A stretch of DNA of 64,000 nucleotides, from NCBI GenBank assembly GCA_015068325.1, contig SVKQ01000009.1, forward strand, positions 57,745 through 121,744, written 5' to 3'. Under the pieces are notes generated by a model that saw nothing but the letters and a program-made list of their open reading frames with translations, was not told the origin of the DNA and did not search any database. Below are positions 45,057 through 53,598 of the stretch, one piece after another; position 1 is the stretch's first letter; every line of letters starts with the position of its first letter. Source of the stretch: Oscillospiraceae bacterium. GTDB taxonomy: Bacteria; Bacillota; Clostridia; Oscillospirales; Oscillospiraceae. A program made the position numbers and the translations under genes.

Positions 45057-47444
45057 TCAGTTGGGTTGGATCGTGCTGCGGCCCAGCACCGCGGACAGGC
45101 TCTGCACGAAATCGGTCAGCGTCACGTTGCCGTCGCCGTTGAGGTCGGCGGCCTCCAGATATGCGCCCTTCAGCTCCTTGCGGCTCAGCAGGTGGGCGCG
45201 GATCTGCACCATGTCGGTCAGCGTCACGGCGCTGTCGCCGTTCACGTCGCCGGTGACCACGATGGCCACGCTCTGGGTCACCTCTCCGGCGGGGGCAAAC
45301 TCCACGGTCATGCCGGTGGCCACGGCGCCGGTGACGGCCTCACCGCCGCTGCGGATGGTGATGAAGTCGCGGGGCGTCAACTTATCCAGGATCTGTTCGG
45401 CCGTGGTGCCGGCGGGGATCACCCGCAGGTAGCCGTCCACCAGCCGGTAGCTGCCGGTGGCCGCCATCTCTGTCAGCTCGGACAGCGGATGCGCGTCGTA
45501 CTGGGCCACGAAGGTCACGTTCTCCTTGCCCATCTCCATGCCGGGGGTGTAACCCTGCCAGCCGCTGAAGGTGTAGTAGAACTCCTCGTCGTTGGGCCGG
45601 GTCGGGTCATCAGGCAGCGGGATGGGCTTGCCGGCGATCAGCTTGCCGGAGGCGACCACCGTCTCCTCGTCGTGATCCAGGAAGGTGTAGGTGTACAGCT
45701 TGGCGTATTTGGCGGTCAGCACCATGTTGCGGGCGGGGGTGGTGCTGGCGGCGGTGACGCGGTTTCCGTCTTCGTCGTACCAGCCCACGAAGGAGTAACC
45801 ACTCCGCTTGGCAGTGGGTAGCTCGCCGAACACCTGGCCCGGCTCATAGGACAGGGCGGTCACGTCGCAGGTACCCTTGCCGGGATCCAGCGTGGCGGTG
45901 TAGGTGCCGTCGGATACGAAGAAGGGCTCCCGCAGTTCGTAGTGGCTGCCGGAGGTGTCATCAGCGGTGATCAGGAGCGTGTAGCTGCCGCCCTTAAGCT
46001 TGCTGAAGGCCATGTCCTTGTCCATCTTTGACAGATCGTAAAACACGGCGTTGGGCTTGGCCTCGGAGTAATAAAGGGTCGTGCCCTTGCTGTTCAGGAT
46101 CTCCGAGCGCACCTTGGTGATGGGGTAGGTGCTGCGCAGCGTGCCCCGGAAGGGAAAGCTGGAGGAGCCCACCTGCAGTCCGTTGGCGTAGGTGGGGTAG
46201 GAGGCACCGGTCAGCGTCCAGTTGGCGGCGCCTGGCACCAGCTGCCACTGAGCGCTGGCCTCGGACATGGTCACGGTGCCGCCGGCGGAAAAGCTGTCGG
46301 CGGAGAGATACTGGCCCGTGGCCTTACTGCGCAGCAGGAAGCCGCTGTTGAAAGGCTCCGGTACCCATAGTTGGTTGTCGGAGGCGGTGGCCGCAGCCAA
46401 CTTCACGCTGCCGCTGGCGGCGGTCAGCCGCAGGCCGCTGTCCACGCCGGTGATGGTGTAGCACCCGCTGGCGTAGTACACCAGGCGAAACTGCTGTTTG
46501 GCGTCGTCAGTCATGGCGCTGATGGTCAGCTTGTTCTTGTCGCCAACGTTCATGGCCAGGTTTTCGTTGCCGGCGGGGGAGAGCAGATAGCTGCCCTCGC
46601 CCAGGGGCGCGTCGCCGTAGCCATATTCGGCCAGCATGGCCTGGGCGTTGGCCGGCTCGTTGATGCGCAGGCGGATGTACACACCCAGCTGCACGTCGGC
46701 GGAGCAGCCGGTATAGTAGGCCAGGGACAGTCCCTCCACGCCGTAGTTGCGGGCGGTGCTGCCGCTCATCTTGGGGGAGGCGTCGTCAACCAAGCGCCCA
46801 CTCTCGGCGTAAATGGCGTTGATGAGCTCACTCTCCTGCTGGTTGACAAAGCCGCCCAGCGTCTCCAGCGCGCGGATGACTACCGTCACCGCACCACCCA
46901 CGCCGTGCTGCACGGCGCGGGACCACAGCACGTTGCGCAGGGCGATGCTGTAGTTGGCGATGCTGAAGGAGGGCACGGCCTCGGCGATGGCACTCACGCA
47001 CCGGTCATAGTAGGTGGCGCGGATAAAGTCGTGCTGGGCCCTGGCGAAGCCGTCGGCGTTCTCCTTGGCCAGCTGCTTCCACGCCGCGTCGAAGCGTGTG
47101 CCGTAGCCGGGGTTGCCGTAGTAGTATGCCTCGCTGAGGGTGTCGCCTATGCTCTTGTAGTACATATTCTCCGACGCCTGGCACCACTCGAAGAAGCTCT
47201 TGGGCGAGCCGGCCCTGCTGGCCAGCATGTAGGTGCCATAGGACTTGCCGCCCGGATCGCCGGCCACCTCGGCAATGGCGCCGGGGTCGCTGTTGGACTC
47301 ATACCGGGCACTCAGCGTGCCCAGCAGCTCCTCCTCCAGGTCGTCGGCCACGGTGGCCGACAGCGGCAGCAGGACCGCAGGCAGCATCGCCAGCAGGATG
47401 CAGGCGCACAGCAGCACAGATATCGTTTTGCGGAAAGGTCTCAT
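45057..47444 (-). CDS. Secreted multidomain protein with C-terminal dockerin
   Basis: This 795-aa protein has a signal peptide (1-30) and an N-terminal domain (about 38-260) with AEVAGDPGGKSYGTYMLASRAGSPKSFFEW. That resembles phage or bacterial muramidase/chitosanase-like hydrolases; the assignment is tentative. A ricin-type lectin-like region (about 285-405), a beta domain and InlB-like repeats (about 525-650: GYSFVGWYDEDGNRVTAA) follow. The dockerin type I (about 730-790) has two Ca loops, GDVNGDSAVTLTD and ADLNGDGNVTLTD. It is first in an operon with the membrane-anchored cohesin protein. AGGTGA precedes ATG 47444, and a TGGACA/TATACT promoter lies at 47499-47527. Confidence 0.85.
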   Translation of the reverse strand: MRPFRKTISVLLCACILLAMLPAVLLPLSATVADDLEEELLGTLSARYESNSDPGAIAEVAGDPGGKSYGTYMLASRAGSPKSFFEWCQASENMYYKSIGDTLSEAYYYGNPGYGTRFDAAWKQLAKENADGFARAQHDFIRATYYDRCVSAIAEAVPSFSIANYSIALRNVLWSRAVQHGVGGAVTVVIRALETLGGFVNQQESELINAIYAESGRLVDDASPKMSGSTARNYGVEGLSLAYYTGCSADVQLGVYIRLRINEPANAQAMLAEYGYGDAPLGEGSYLLSPAGNENLAMNVGDKNKLTISAMTDDAKQQFRLVYYASGCYTITGVDSGLRLTAASGSVKLAAATASDNQLWVPEPFNSGFLLRSKATGQYLSADSFSAGGTVTMSEASAQWQLVPGAANWTLTGASYPTYANGLQVGSSSFPFRGTLRSTYPITKVRSEILNSKGTTLYYSEAKPNAVFYDLSKMDKDMAFSKLKGGSYTLLITADDTSGSHYELREPFFVSDGTYTATLDPGKGTCDVTALSYEPGQVFGELPTAKRSGYSFVGWYDEDGNRVTAASTTPARNMVLTAKYAKLYTYTFLDHDEETVVASGKLIAGKPIPLPDDPTRPNDEEFYYTFSGWQGYTPGMEMGKENVTFVAQYDAHPLSELTEMAATGSYRLVDGYLRVIPAGTTAEQILDKLTPRDFITIRSGGEAVTGAVATGMTVEFAPAGEVTQSVAIVVTGDVNGDSAVTLTDMVQIRAHLLSRKELKGAYLEAADLNGDGNVTLTDFVQSLSAVLGRSTIQPN

Positions 47445-47498
47445 AAGTATCACCTGTTTGGAACGCGGCGGGTAATTTACATAACGATAGATAATATC

Positions 47499-47527
47499 AG
47501 TATAGCATGCGGCGGGGTGAATGTCCA
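47499..47527 (-). promoter_or_regulatory. Promoter of the dockerin-cohesin operon
   Basis: On the minus strand TGGACA (47522-47527) and TATACT (47499-47504), 17-bp spacer, 55 bases before the start codon. A divergent -10 TATAAT (47612-47617) with a poor -35 serves the gene at 47647. Confidence 0.7.
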
Positions 47528-47646
47528 CAAAAAAACAGGAAAAACACAAAAAAAGCGGACCGCCTGTCGAAAAACCGCTATATATAGCTGGCAATTTGCC
47601 GGGGGTTGTCGTATAATGGGGAAAAACAGGGAAAGGGCCCCAAGTT

Positions 47647-49350
47647 ATGTCTACTGTACAGGAGCAAACAAAGCGGCGGAGAAAGAAAAAGAGATCGCCG
47701 CTGATCCCGCTGCTGGTCATCTTTGCCCTAGTGGCGGCGGCCGTCGCCACGGCCATTCACTTTCTGGATGAACCGGAGCCGGAGCCGATCCGCCTGACGT
47801 ATCGGACCATGTATGTGGCCTCCCCCTCTGAAACGGTCTCCGCCACCGTGTACGACGAGGAGGGTCAGCCACAGGAACTGGTGCTGTACCGCGGCACACA
47901 GGTGCAACGGGTGGAGGAGGAACTGGCCGAGGACGCCATGCCTCGCATCCTGCTGGATGAGGAGGCAGGTACCTTTGCCTGGCTGCCGGAGAAGAACCTG
48001 TCGGCGGACGAGGCCCACGCCGTCACCACGGAGACGGTCTATGCCCGCCGCACTGTCAACCTGCTGGATGAGGCGGGCGTGACGCCCGGCGACCTGGTGC
48101 AGAAGGGCGATGCGTTGGCCGTCACCGGTTTCCAGGGCCTGGGCGAGGACGGCTCCGTAGCACGCTGGCAGGTGGAGGACGGCTGGATCCGCGCCGACCT
48201 GACGGCCCCCACCCAGGCGGAGGCCGCTGCTGTGGCGGACGAGACGCTGGCGGCCTTCCACGCCGCCCGCGGCGACAGCTGGGGCGGCGGCGAGGCCGGC
48301 GGGCTGGACTACGATCCCTGGGAGAAGCCCCGCTTTGCCGACAATCCCATGCCGGAGACGGTGAAGGCCCTGTACATGAACAACGACTCCATCCCCAACG
48401 TGGAGGATTTCATCGATATTGCCGACCACTGCGGCATCAACGCCTTCGTGGTGGACATCATGGACGGCGGCGCCATCGGCTACGCCTCTCCCACCATGGA
48501 GGATTTTTCCCCCAGCGCCTACCGGGGTGCCTACAACACGCTGGAGGACTACCAGCACGCCTGCCGGCGGCTGAAGGAGGCGGGCTACTACATCATCGGC
48601 CGAATCACCGCCTTCAATGATCCTAACCTGGCGGTGGATCACCCGGAGTGCCTGATCTCTGATGTGGCCACCGGCGCGCCGCTGAAGGTGGTGGGTATGT
48701 ACTGGCCCAGCGTCTACGACCGCACCGTGTGGAAGTATAAGGTGGATCTGGCGCTGGAGGCGGTGGAGCTGATGGGCTTCAACGAGATCCAGTTCGACTA
48801 TATGCGTTTCCCCGACGGCGCCTGGAGCTATGAGCAGGCCGGCACCATCGACTATCACAACACCTACGGCGAGAGCAAGGCTCAGGCGGTGCAGCGGTTC
48901 CTGATGTACGCCGCGCAGCGGCTCCACGACGCGGGCGTCTACATTTCCTGCGACGTGTTCGGCGAGTGTGCCGAGGACTATGTCACCGCCTACGGCCAGT
49001 ACTGGCCGGCCATGAGCGCGGTGGTGGACGCCATCTCCGGCATGCCCTATCCGGACCACTATCCCGCTCAGGGAAATTATCTGCCCTGGGAGCATCCCTA
49101 TGAGACGCTGCTGGCTTTCGGACAGAAAGCCATGGCCCGCCAGAGCGAAACACCCGGCCAGCCGGCGGCGGTGCGCACCTGGATCCAGGCCTACAACGCC
49201 ATCCGGGAGCCCTATCCCACCTACGGCCCCGACGAGGTGGCCGCCCAGATCCGGGCGTTGCAGGATGCCGGCTGCACCGGCGGCTACATGACCTGGAACG
49301 GCGCCGGATCCCGTGCCAAATACCGCACGCTGATGCCGGGCCTGACATGA
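47647..49350 (+). CDS. Membrane-anchored putative glycoside hydrolase (DUF4015 family)
   Basis: This 567-aa protein has a basic N-terminus, one membrane helix (about 19-41), an extracytoplasmic beta-rich region (45-190, possibly SH3-like) and a TIM-barrel DUF4015 domain (about 230-565). Barrel motifs include VKALYMNND, NAFVVDIMDGGAIGY, YYIIGRITAFNDP and the likely catalytic strand NEIQFDYMRFPDG (Asp). The family is placed near GH13/GH18-like hydrolases, but its substrate is unknown. It is divergent from the dockerin-cohesin operon with a 202-base spacer. The ribosome binding site is weak (GAAAGGG, far upstream). Confidence 0.85.
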   Translation: MSTVQEQTKRRRKKKRSPLIPLLVIFALVAAAVATAIHFLDEPEPEPIRLTYRTMYVASPSETVSATVYDEEGQPQELVLYRGTQVQRVEEELAEDAMPRILLDEEAGTFAWLPEKNLSADEAHAVTTETVYARRTVNLLDEAGVTPGDLVQKGDALAVTGFQGLGEDGSVARWQVEDGWIRADLTAPTQAEAAAVADETLAAFHAARGDSWGGGEAGGLDYDPWEKPRFADNPMPETVKALYMNNDSIPNVEDFIDIADHCGINAFVVDIMDGGAIGYASPTMEDFSPSAYRGAYNTLEDYQHACRRLKEAGYYIIGRITAFNDPNLAVDHPECLISDVATGAPLKVVGMYWPSVYDRTVWKYKVDLALEAVELMGFNEIQFDYMRFPDGAWSYEQAGTIDYHNTYGESKAQAVQRFLMYAAQRLHDAGVYISCDVFGECAEDYVTAYGQYWPAMSAVVDAISGMPYPDHYPAQGNYLPWEHPYETLLAFGQKAMARQSETPGQPAAVRTWIQAYNAIREPYPTYGPDEVAAQIRALQDAGCTGGYMTWNGAGSRAKYRTLMPGLT

Positions 49351-49376
49351 TCCCCGTCCCATGACACATGAAAAGC

Positions 49377-49412
49377 GCAAACGGAGGAGTCTCCGCTCCT
49401 CCGTTTGCCTTT
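49377..49412. terminator. Bidirectional terminator between the DUF4015 gene and the ABC importer
   Basis: GCAAACGGAGGAG (49377-49389) pairs with CTCCTCCGTTTGC (49396-49408). A-rich and T-rich flanks lie on either side. Confidence 0.85.
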
Positions 49413-49420
49413 TGCACTTT

Positions 49421-50410
49421 TTACGGCGCCGCCTCCGCAAAGGCATTGGTCACCAGCACCTCAAAGGGTACCCGGTCCTCCTCCGCCAGCTGGCCCGCCC
49501 CGGTCATGATCGTCTCCAAACGCTCCCAAGCTGACGGCTCCATGGCCGGCTGGGCGCTCCATGCGTCGATGGACCGCAGCCGCCCTACAACCTCGGCCAC
49601 CACGGCGGCATCCGTGTCGGGAAACTGTGGCGCGATCACCTCCGCCACCTCCGTGTCGCTGTGTCCGGCCACCCATTGCTGGCCCCGGGCGATGGCATTG
49701 GTGAATTTCTGCACCGTGTCAGCGTGTTCGGTCAGATAGCTCTGGCTGGCGAAATAGGTGGTGTAGGGCACATCGCCGCTCTCGGCGCCCAGGGAGCAGA
49801 GGATATAGCCCTGTCCCTCCAGCACCACCTGGGTGGCGCTGGGCTCAAACAACGCCACATAGTCGCCGCTGCCGCCGGTGAAGGCGCCGGCCATCATGTT
49901 GAACTGCACCGAGGTGTCCACCGTCACGTCCGTGCCCGGCTCCAGGCCGTTCTTCCGCAGCACGTATTCCAGCGTCATCTCCGGCATGCCGCCCGGTCGG
50001 CCGCCGATGATGGTCCTGCCCCGCAGGTCGTCCCAGGCAAAGGCTCCGTCGGCGCGGCCCACCAGGAACGAGCCGTCCCGCTTGGTCAGCTGGGCGAATA
50101 TGCGCGGGTAGTCCTCCTTGCCCTGGTTGTAGACATAGATACAGCTCTCGCCGCCGGCCAGACCGATGTCGCTCTGACCGGAGAGCACCGCCGCCATCAC
50201 CTTGTCGGCGCCGCCGCCGTTGGTCAGCTCGATGTCCAGCCCTTCATCGGCAAAGTAACCCAGCTCCATGGCCGCGTACTGCGGCGCGTAGAACACCGAG
50301 TGTGTCACCTCGTTGAGCCGTACCGTCACAGTGTCCACCTTGCCGCCGCAGCCGGTGAGCGCCGCCGCCAGAAGCAGCGGCAGCAGGAGCAGAGAAAAGT
50401 TTCGTTTCAT
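49421..50410 (-). CDS. ABC transporter substrate-binding lipoprotein (NMT1/SsuA-like)
   Basis: This 329-aa lipoprotein (signal MKRNFSLLLLPLLLAAALTGCGG, Cys at 21) of the NMT1/ThiY/SsuA family shows NEVTHSVFYAPQYAAMELGYFADEGLDIELTNGGGADKVMAAVLSGQSDIGLAG. It binds a small organic ligand such as a thiamine precursor, sulfonate or nitrate-like compound; the sequence does not say which. It is the last gene of a three-gene operon and overlaps the permease by 4 bases. Confidence 0.9.
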   Translation of the reverse strand: MKRNFSLLLLPLLLAAALTGCGGKVDTVTVRLNEVTHSVFYAPQYAAMELGYFADEGLDIELTNGGGADKVMAAVLSGQSDIGLAGGESCIYVYNQGKEDYPRIFAQLTKRDGSFLVGRADGAFAWDDLRGRTIIGGRPGGMPEMTLEYVLRKNGLEPGTDVTVDTSVQFNMMAGAFTGGSGDYVALFEPSATQVVLEGQGYILCSLGAESGDVPYTTYFASQSYLTEHADTVQKFTNAIARGQQWVAGHSDTEVAEVIAPQFPDTDAAVVAEVVGRLRSIDAWSAQPAMEPSAWERLETIMTGAGQLAEEDRVPFEVLVTNAFAEAAP

Positions 50411-51222
50411 TGCATGACCCCCAATAGATGATTGAGATATTTTTCCGCCCTCAGCACCAGCCGGTACATGACCACCGCGGCCGCCGCCAGGATCAGCACA
50501 CTGGCCATCACCAGATCCATGTTGAATACCTGTGAGCCGTAGACGATCAGGTAGCCCAGCCCGGCCCGCGAAACCAGGAATTCACCCATGATGACGCCCA
50601 CCCAGGACAGGCCCACGTTTACCTTCAGCGTGGCCAGCAGCGTGGCGCAGTTGGCGGGAAACACCAGCAGCCGCAGCATCTGCCCCTTGCCGGCACCCAG
50701 CGAGCGCATGAGCCGCAGCTTCTCGCTGTCGGTGGTCTCGAAGCCCTGGTACATGTTGAGGATGGTCACGATCAGGGAGATGGCCAGCGTCATGGTGACG
50801 ATAGCGCCCGTCCCCGCCCCCATCCACACGATGAAGATGGGCCCCAACGCCGTCTTGGGCAGGGCGTTGAGCACCACCAGATACGGGTCCAGCACCCGGG
50901 ACAGGGATTCCGACCACCACATGCACACGGCCGCCGCGGTGCCCAGGGCGGTGCCGGCGGTGAAGCCGATCACCGTCTCCAGCACCGATGTGCCGATGTG
51001 ACGCCACAGCTGCCCGTCGGACCACAGCCGGGCGACGGTGGCGGCGATGCGGCTGGGGCTGCTGATGAGAAAGCCGTCGCTCCAGCCCAGCCGGGTGCTG
51101 AGCTCCCACAGACCGAACAGGGCCAGCAGCAGCGCGGCCTGCCACACCCGAATGACCCGGGCCTGCCGGGCCCGGCGGCGCAGATACGCCCTGCGCCGGG
51201 GGGAAGGAGATACGTCATTCAT
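50407..51222 (-). CDS. ABC transporter permease (SsuC/ThiX-like)
   Basis: This 271-aa membrane protein has about six helices. Its BPD-type EAA loop reads GAGKGQMLRLLVFPANCATLLATLKVNVGLSWVGVIMGEFL, where the family has EAARTLGAS..., so the loop is conserved in shape. It forms the channel of the importer with the ATPase (8-base overlap upstream) and the binding protein (4-base overlap downstream). The start at 51222 follows AAGGAG; the longer frame from 51303 lies inside the ATPase gene. Confidence 0.92.
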   Translation of the reverse strand: MNDVSPSPRRRAYLRRRARQARVIRVWQAALLLALFGLWELSTRLGWSDGFLISSPSRIAATVARLWSDGQLWRHIGTSVLETVIGFTAGTALGTAAAVCMWWSESLSRVLDPYLVVLNALPKTALGPIFIVWMGAGTGAIVTMTLAISLIVTILNMYQGFETTDSEKLRLMRSLGAGKGQMLRLLVFPANCATLLATLKVNVGLSWVGVIMGEFLVSRAGLGYLIVYGSQVFNMDLVMASVLILAAAAVVMYRLVLRAEKYLNHLLGVMQ

Positions 51223-51973
51223 AGAGATCCAACTCCTTCCATATGCGATTGAAGCAGCCGGCAAAGGCGGGGGAATCCCGTCGCTCCAGCGGCGGCAGGG
51301 CACGCAGCGGCCCCATGTCGAACACCGCTTTCACCGCGGCGGGCCGCCGCGAGAGCACGATGACCCGGTCCGACATGCTGATGGCCTCGGAGATGTCGTG
51401 GGTCACAAGCAACGCCGTCTTGCCCTGCTCCCGGATGATGCGGTAGATATCCGAGGAGACGTTCAGCCGCGTCTGGTAGTCCAGGGCGGAGAACGGCTCA
51501 TCCAGCAGCAGGATCCGCGGCTCGGTGGCCAGCGTGCGGATCAGGGCACAGCGCTGGCGCATGCCGCCGGAGAGCTGGCTTGGCCGCCTGTGGGCAAAAT
51601 CCGCCAGGTCGTAGCGCGCCAGCAGTTCCCGGACCCTCTCGCGCCGTTCCGGAGTGTTCCGTCCCTGCACCGTCAGGCCCAGCGTCACGTTGCCCCAGAT
51701 GCTGCGCCACTCGAAGAGCTGGTCCCGCTGGGGCATCAGGCCGATCCGGGCGGAGGGACCGGCAACCAGCTGGCCGTCTACCAGCACGCTGCCCCGGTCC
51801 AGCTGTTCCAGCCCGGCGATAGCGCCCAGCAGCGTGGACTTGCCGCAGCCGGAGGGTCCCACGATGCTGCAGAACTCCCCCTCCTCCATGCCGAAGGAGA
51901 CGCCGCGCAGCGCCTCCACCTCGCCGTCGGGCGACTGGTATGTCATGGCGGCGTCTCGCAGCTCGATGATCAT
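51215..51973 (-). CDS. ABC transporter ATP-binding protein (SsuB/TauB-like)
   Basis: This 252-aa ATPase has Walker A GPSGCGKST (40-48), Q-loop LMPQRDQLF, signature LSGGMRQRCALIRTLA, Walker B ILLLDEPFSALD and the H-loop VTHDISEA. It drives the NMT1-type importer and is first in that operon. Upstream (52003-52037) lie two inverted repeats, GGAGAGA/TCTCTCC and CCGGGG/CCCCGG, which may be regulatory. No TPP or other known riboswitch core is visible there. Confidence 0.94.
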   Translation of the reverse strand: MIIELRDAAMTYQSPDGEVEALRGVSFGMEEGEFCSIVGPSGCGKSTLLGAIAGLEQLDRGSVLVDGQLVAGPSARIGLMPQRDQLFEWRSIWGNVTLGLTVQGRNTPERRERVRELLARYDLADFAHRRPSQLSGGMRQRCALIRTLATEPRILLLDEPFSALDYQTRLNVSSDIYRIIREQGKTALLVTHDISEAISMSDRVIVLSRRPAAVKAVFDMGPLRALPPLERRDSPAFAGCFNRIWKELDLYE

Positions 51974-52131
51974 ACGCGTATGACCTCCTTGTGTAAAGTG
52001 ATGGAGAGAGTCTCTCCGGGGTTATTCTATGCCCCGGTGGGCCGCCGGCGTGCTTGCCCGCCGCCGCGCCATGTGGTAAAATAAAAAAGCAACTGTGCGG
52101 AACGGATGTATGGGGAGCAGGAGGGATCGTG

Positions 52132-52596
52132 ATGGAACGGGTTGCTTACTATGAGACGAAGCTGGGTACACTGCTGGTGGGCTGCGACGGCGACGCGGTG
52201 ACGCAGCTGTGCTGGGTGGATGAGCCGGCACTGCCCGGAGACCCTACACCGCTGTCCGATCGGGCGGCAGAGCAGGTGCGCCGGTATCTGGGGGGAGAGC
52301 GGCGCGCCTTCGACCTGCCGCTGGCGCCCCGGGGCACGGACTTTCAGCACGCGGTGTGGCAGGCGTTGAGGCGCGTCCCCTACGGAGCTACCACCACCTA
52401 CGGCGAGATCGCCGCGGCACTGGGCCGTCCCGCGGCGGCCCGGGCGGTGGGCGCGGCTGTGGGACGTAATCCCATTTGGTTGGCCATCCCCTGCCACCGC
52501 TGCGTGGGAAAAGATGGCGCTCTGACCGGCTATGCCGGCGGTTTGGAGCGCAAGGCGTTCCTGCTGGCGCTGGAGCAGGACAGAAATGCGCCCTAA
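52132..52596 (+). CDS. ogt: Methylated-DNA--[protein]-cysteine S-methyltransferase
   Basis: This 154-aa suicide repair enzyme removes methyl from O6-methylguanine. The acceptor is Cys121 in IPCHRCVG, with the DNA-binding helix YGEIAAALGRPAAARAVGAAVGRNP and the C-terminal LTGYAGGLERKAFLLALE. PCHR is followed by Cys-Val where most have Val-Val. AGGAGGGAT precedes ATG 52132. An alkyltransferase-like paralog without Cys is at 9958-10305. Confidence 0.94.
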   Translation: MERVAYYETKLGTLLVGCDGDAVTQLCWVDEPALPGDPTPLSDRAAEQVRRYLGGERRAFDLPLAPRGTDFQHAVWQALRRVPYGATTTYGEIAAALGRPAAARAVGAAVGRNPIWLAIPCHRCVGKDGALTGYAGGLERKAFLLALEQDRNAP

Positions 52597-52649
52597 AAGC
52601 GAATGTACGCACTTCTTATATGTCCTGCTTGCTCAAAACGCCCTGTTTG

Positions 52650-52699
52650 TGCCAAAAAGCGGGACCGGATCGAGTTCGATCCGGTCCCGCTTTTTGGCA
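52650..52699. terminator. Very long perfect hairpin between ogt and the methyltransferase gene
   Basis: A perfect 24-bp inverted repeat with a 2-base loop (52650-52673 with 52676-52699). AAAAA and TTTTT in the stem make it a bidirectional terminator for the two convergent genes. The preceding 50 bases (52597-52649) hold nothing recognisable. Confidence 0.85.
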
Positions 52700-52705
52700 G
52701 GGGAG

Positions 52706-53518
52706 TCAGGAGAGGAGCAACCGGTGCAGGGCGGCGACATCCTCCGGCCCGGTGCCGCAGCAGCCGCCGACGTAGCGGGCGCACTCCAGTGCCGGCGCTA
52801 CCGCCGCGGCGAAGGCGGCGCTGCCGTGGCGCCGGCTGTCAGCGTTGGGCTTGAACAGCAGCGGCGTATCGGTGCAGGTGCGGAATTGCTCCAGCACGGC
52901 CAGGGAGTCCGCCGGACCGCAGGAGCAGTTGAGACCGATGGCGGCCGGATGGAAGGGCTCCAGCGCTGCTGCCATGTCCGCCGGGGTGTCGCCGCTGTAG
53001 GTGCGACCGTCGGGGCCGAAGGTCATGGCACAAAACAGCGGCAGGCCATAGCGGGTGGCCTGCTCCGCCGCCAGCACCAGCAAGTCCAGGTCCCAGAAGG
53101 TCTGCAGCAGGATGCAGTCGGCTCCGGCGTCCGCGCCGGCGCCCAACTGCTCGTTGTAGACGGCGGCGGCCGCCAGCCGCTCCGGCCCGTCGGCGGGCAG
53201 CCGCTCCAGCGGCCCTACGGACAGAGCCACGCCGGCGCGGCCCTCCACCGCGGCTTTGGCCAGACGCACGCCGGCGGCCACCACTTGATCCGGCTGGAAG
53301 CCGGGGTGCTTTGCTACCATGGGGCGGTTGGCGCAGAAGGTGTTGGCCAGAATGAGACCGCTGCCGGCGGCCACATAGCGCCCCGCCAGCTCGCTGACCA
53401 GCTCGGGGTGTGTGAGGTTATACTGCCACACAGGCGTCTGGGGGATACCGCGCTCCGCCGCCAGGGCCCAGAGCGCGGTGCCCACGGCGCCGTCCATCAG
53501 AATGACGTGCCGATCCAT
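52706..53518 (-). CDS. Homocysteine S-methyltransferase family protein
   Basis: This 270-aa TIM-barrel protein shows the zinc ligands in GLNCSCGP and VGGCCGTGP, and N-terminal LMDGAVGTAL with LANTFCANR. Relatives transfer methyl from S-methylmethionine or betaine, or are the homocysteine half of MetH. The protein is shorter than YbgG/MmuM (about 310), with no cobalamin domain. No met genes are adjacent. AAAGGAGG precedes the start. Confidence 0.87.
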   Translation of the reverse strand: MDRHVILMDGAVGTALWALAAERGIPQTPVWQYNLTHPELVSELAGRYVAAGSGLILANTFCANRPMVAKHPGFQPDQVVAAGVRLAKAAVEGRAGVALSVGPLERLPADGPERLAAAAVYNEQLGAGADAGADCILLQTFWDLDLLVLAAEQATRYGLPLFCAMTFGPDGRTYSGDTPADMAAALEPFHPAAIGLNCSCGPADSLAVLEQFRTCTDTPLLFKPNADSRRHGSAAFAAAVAPALECARYVGGCCGTGPEDVAALHRLLLS

Positions 53519-53598
53519 GGAATACGCCTCCTTTGCGTTTGCTTTCCGCCTCCATCGTATCCTCCGGCTGCCGGGAAGTCAAGGTGCAAAAAGGGAAC

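Noticed and set aside
43150..45432. A 760-codon plus-strand frame opposite the cohesin gene
   Set aside because: Antisense shadow of a repetitive Ser/Thr/Val-rich gene; no ribosome binding site and it crosses the truA terminator.
52650..52699. Mobile-element terminal repeat
   Set aside because: The 24-bp inverted repeat has a 2-base loop and lies between convergent genes, so it fits a terminator; no transposase is near.
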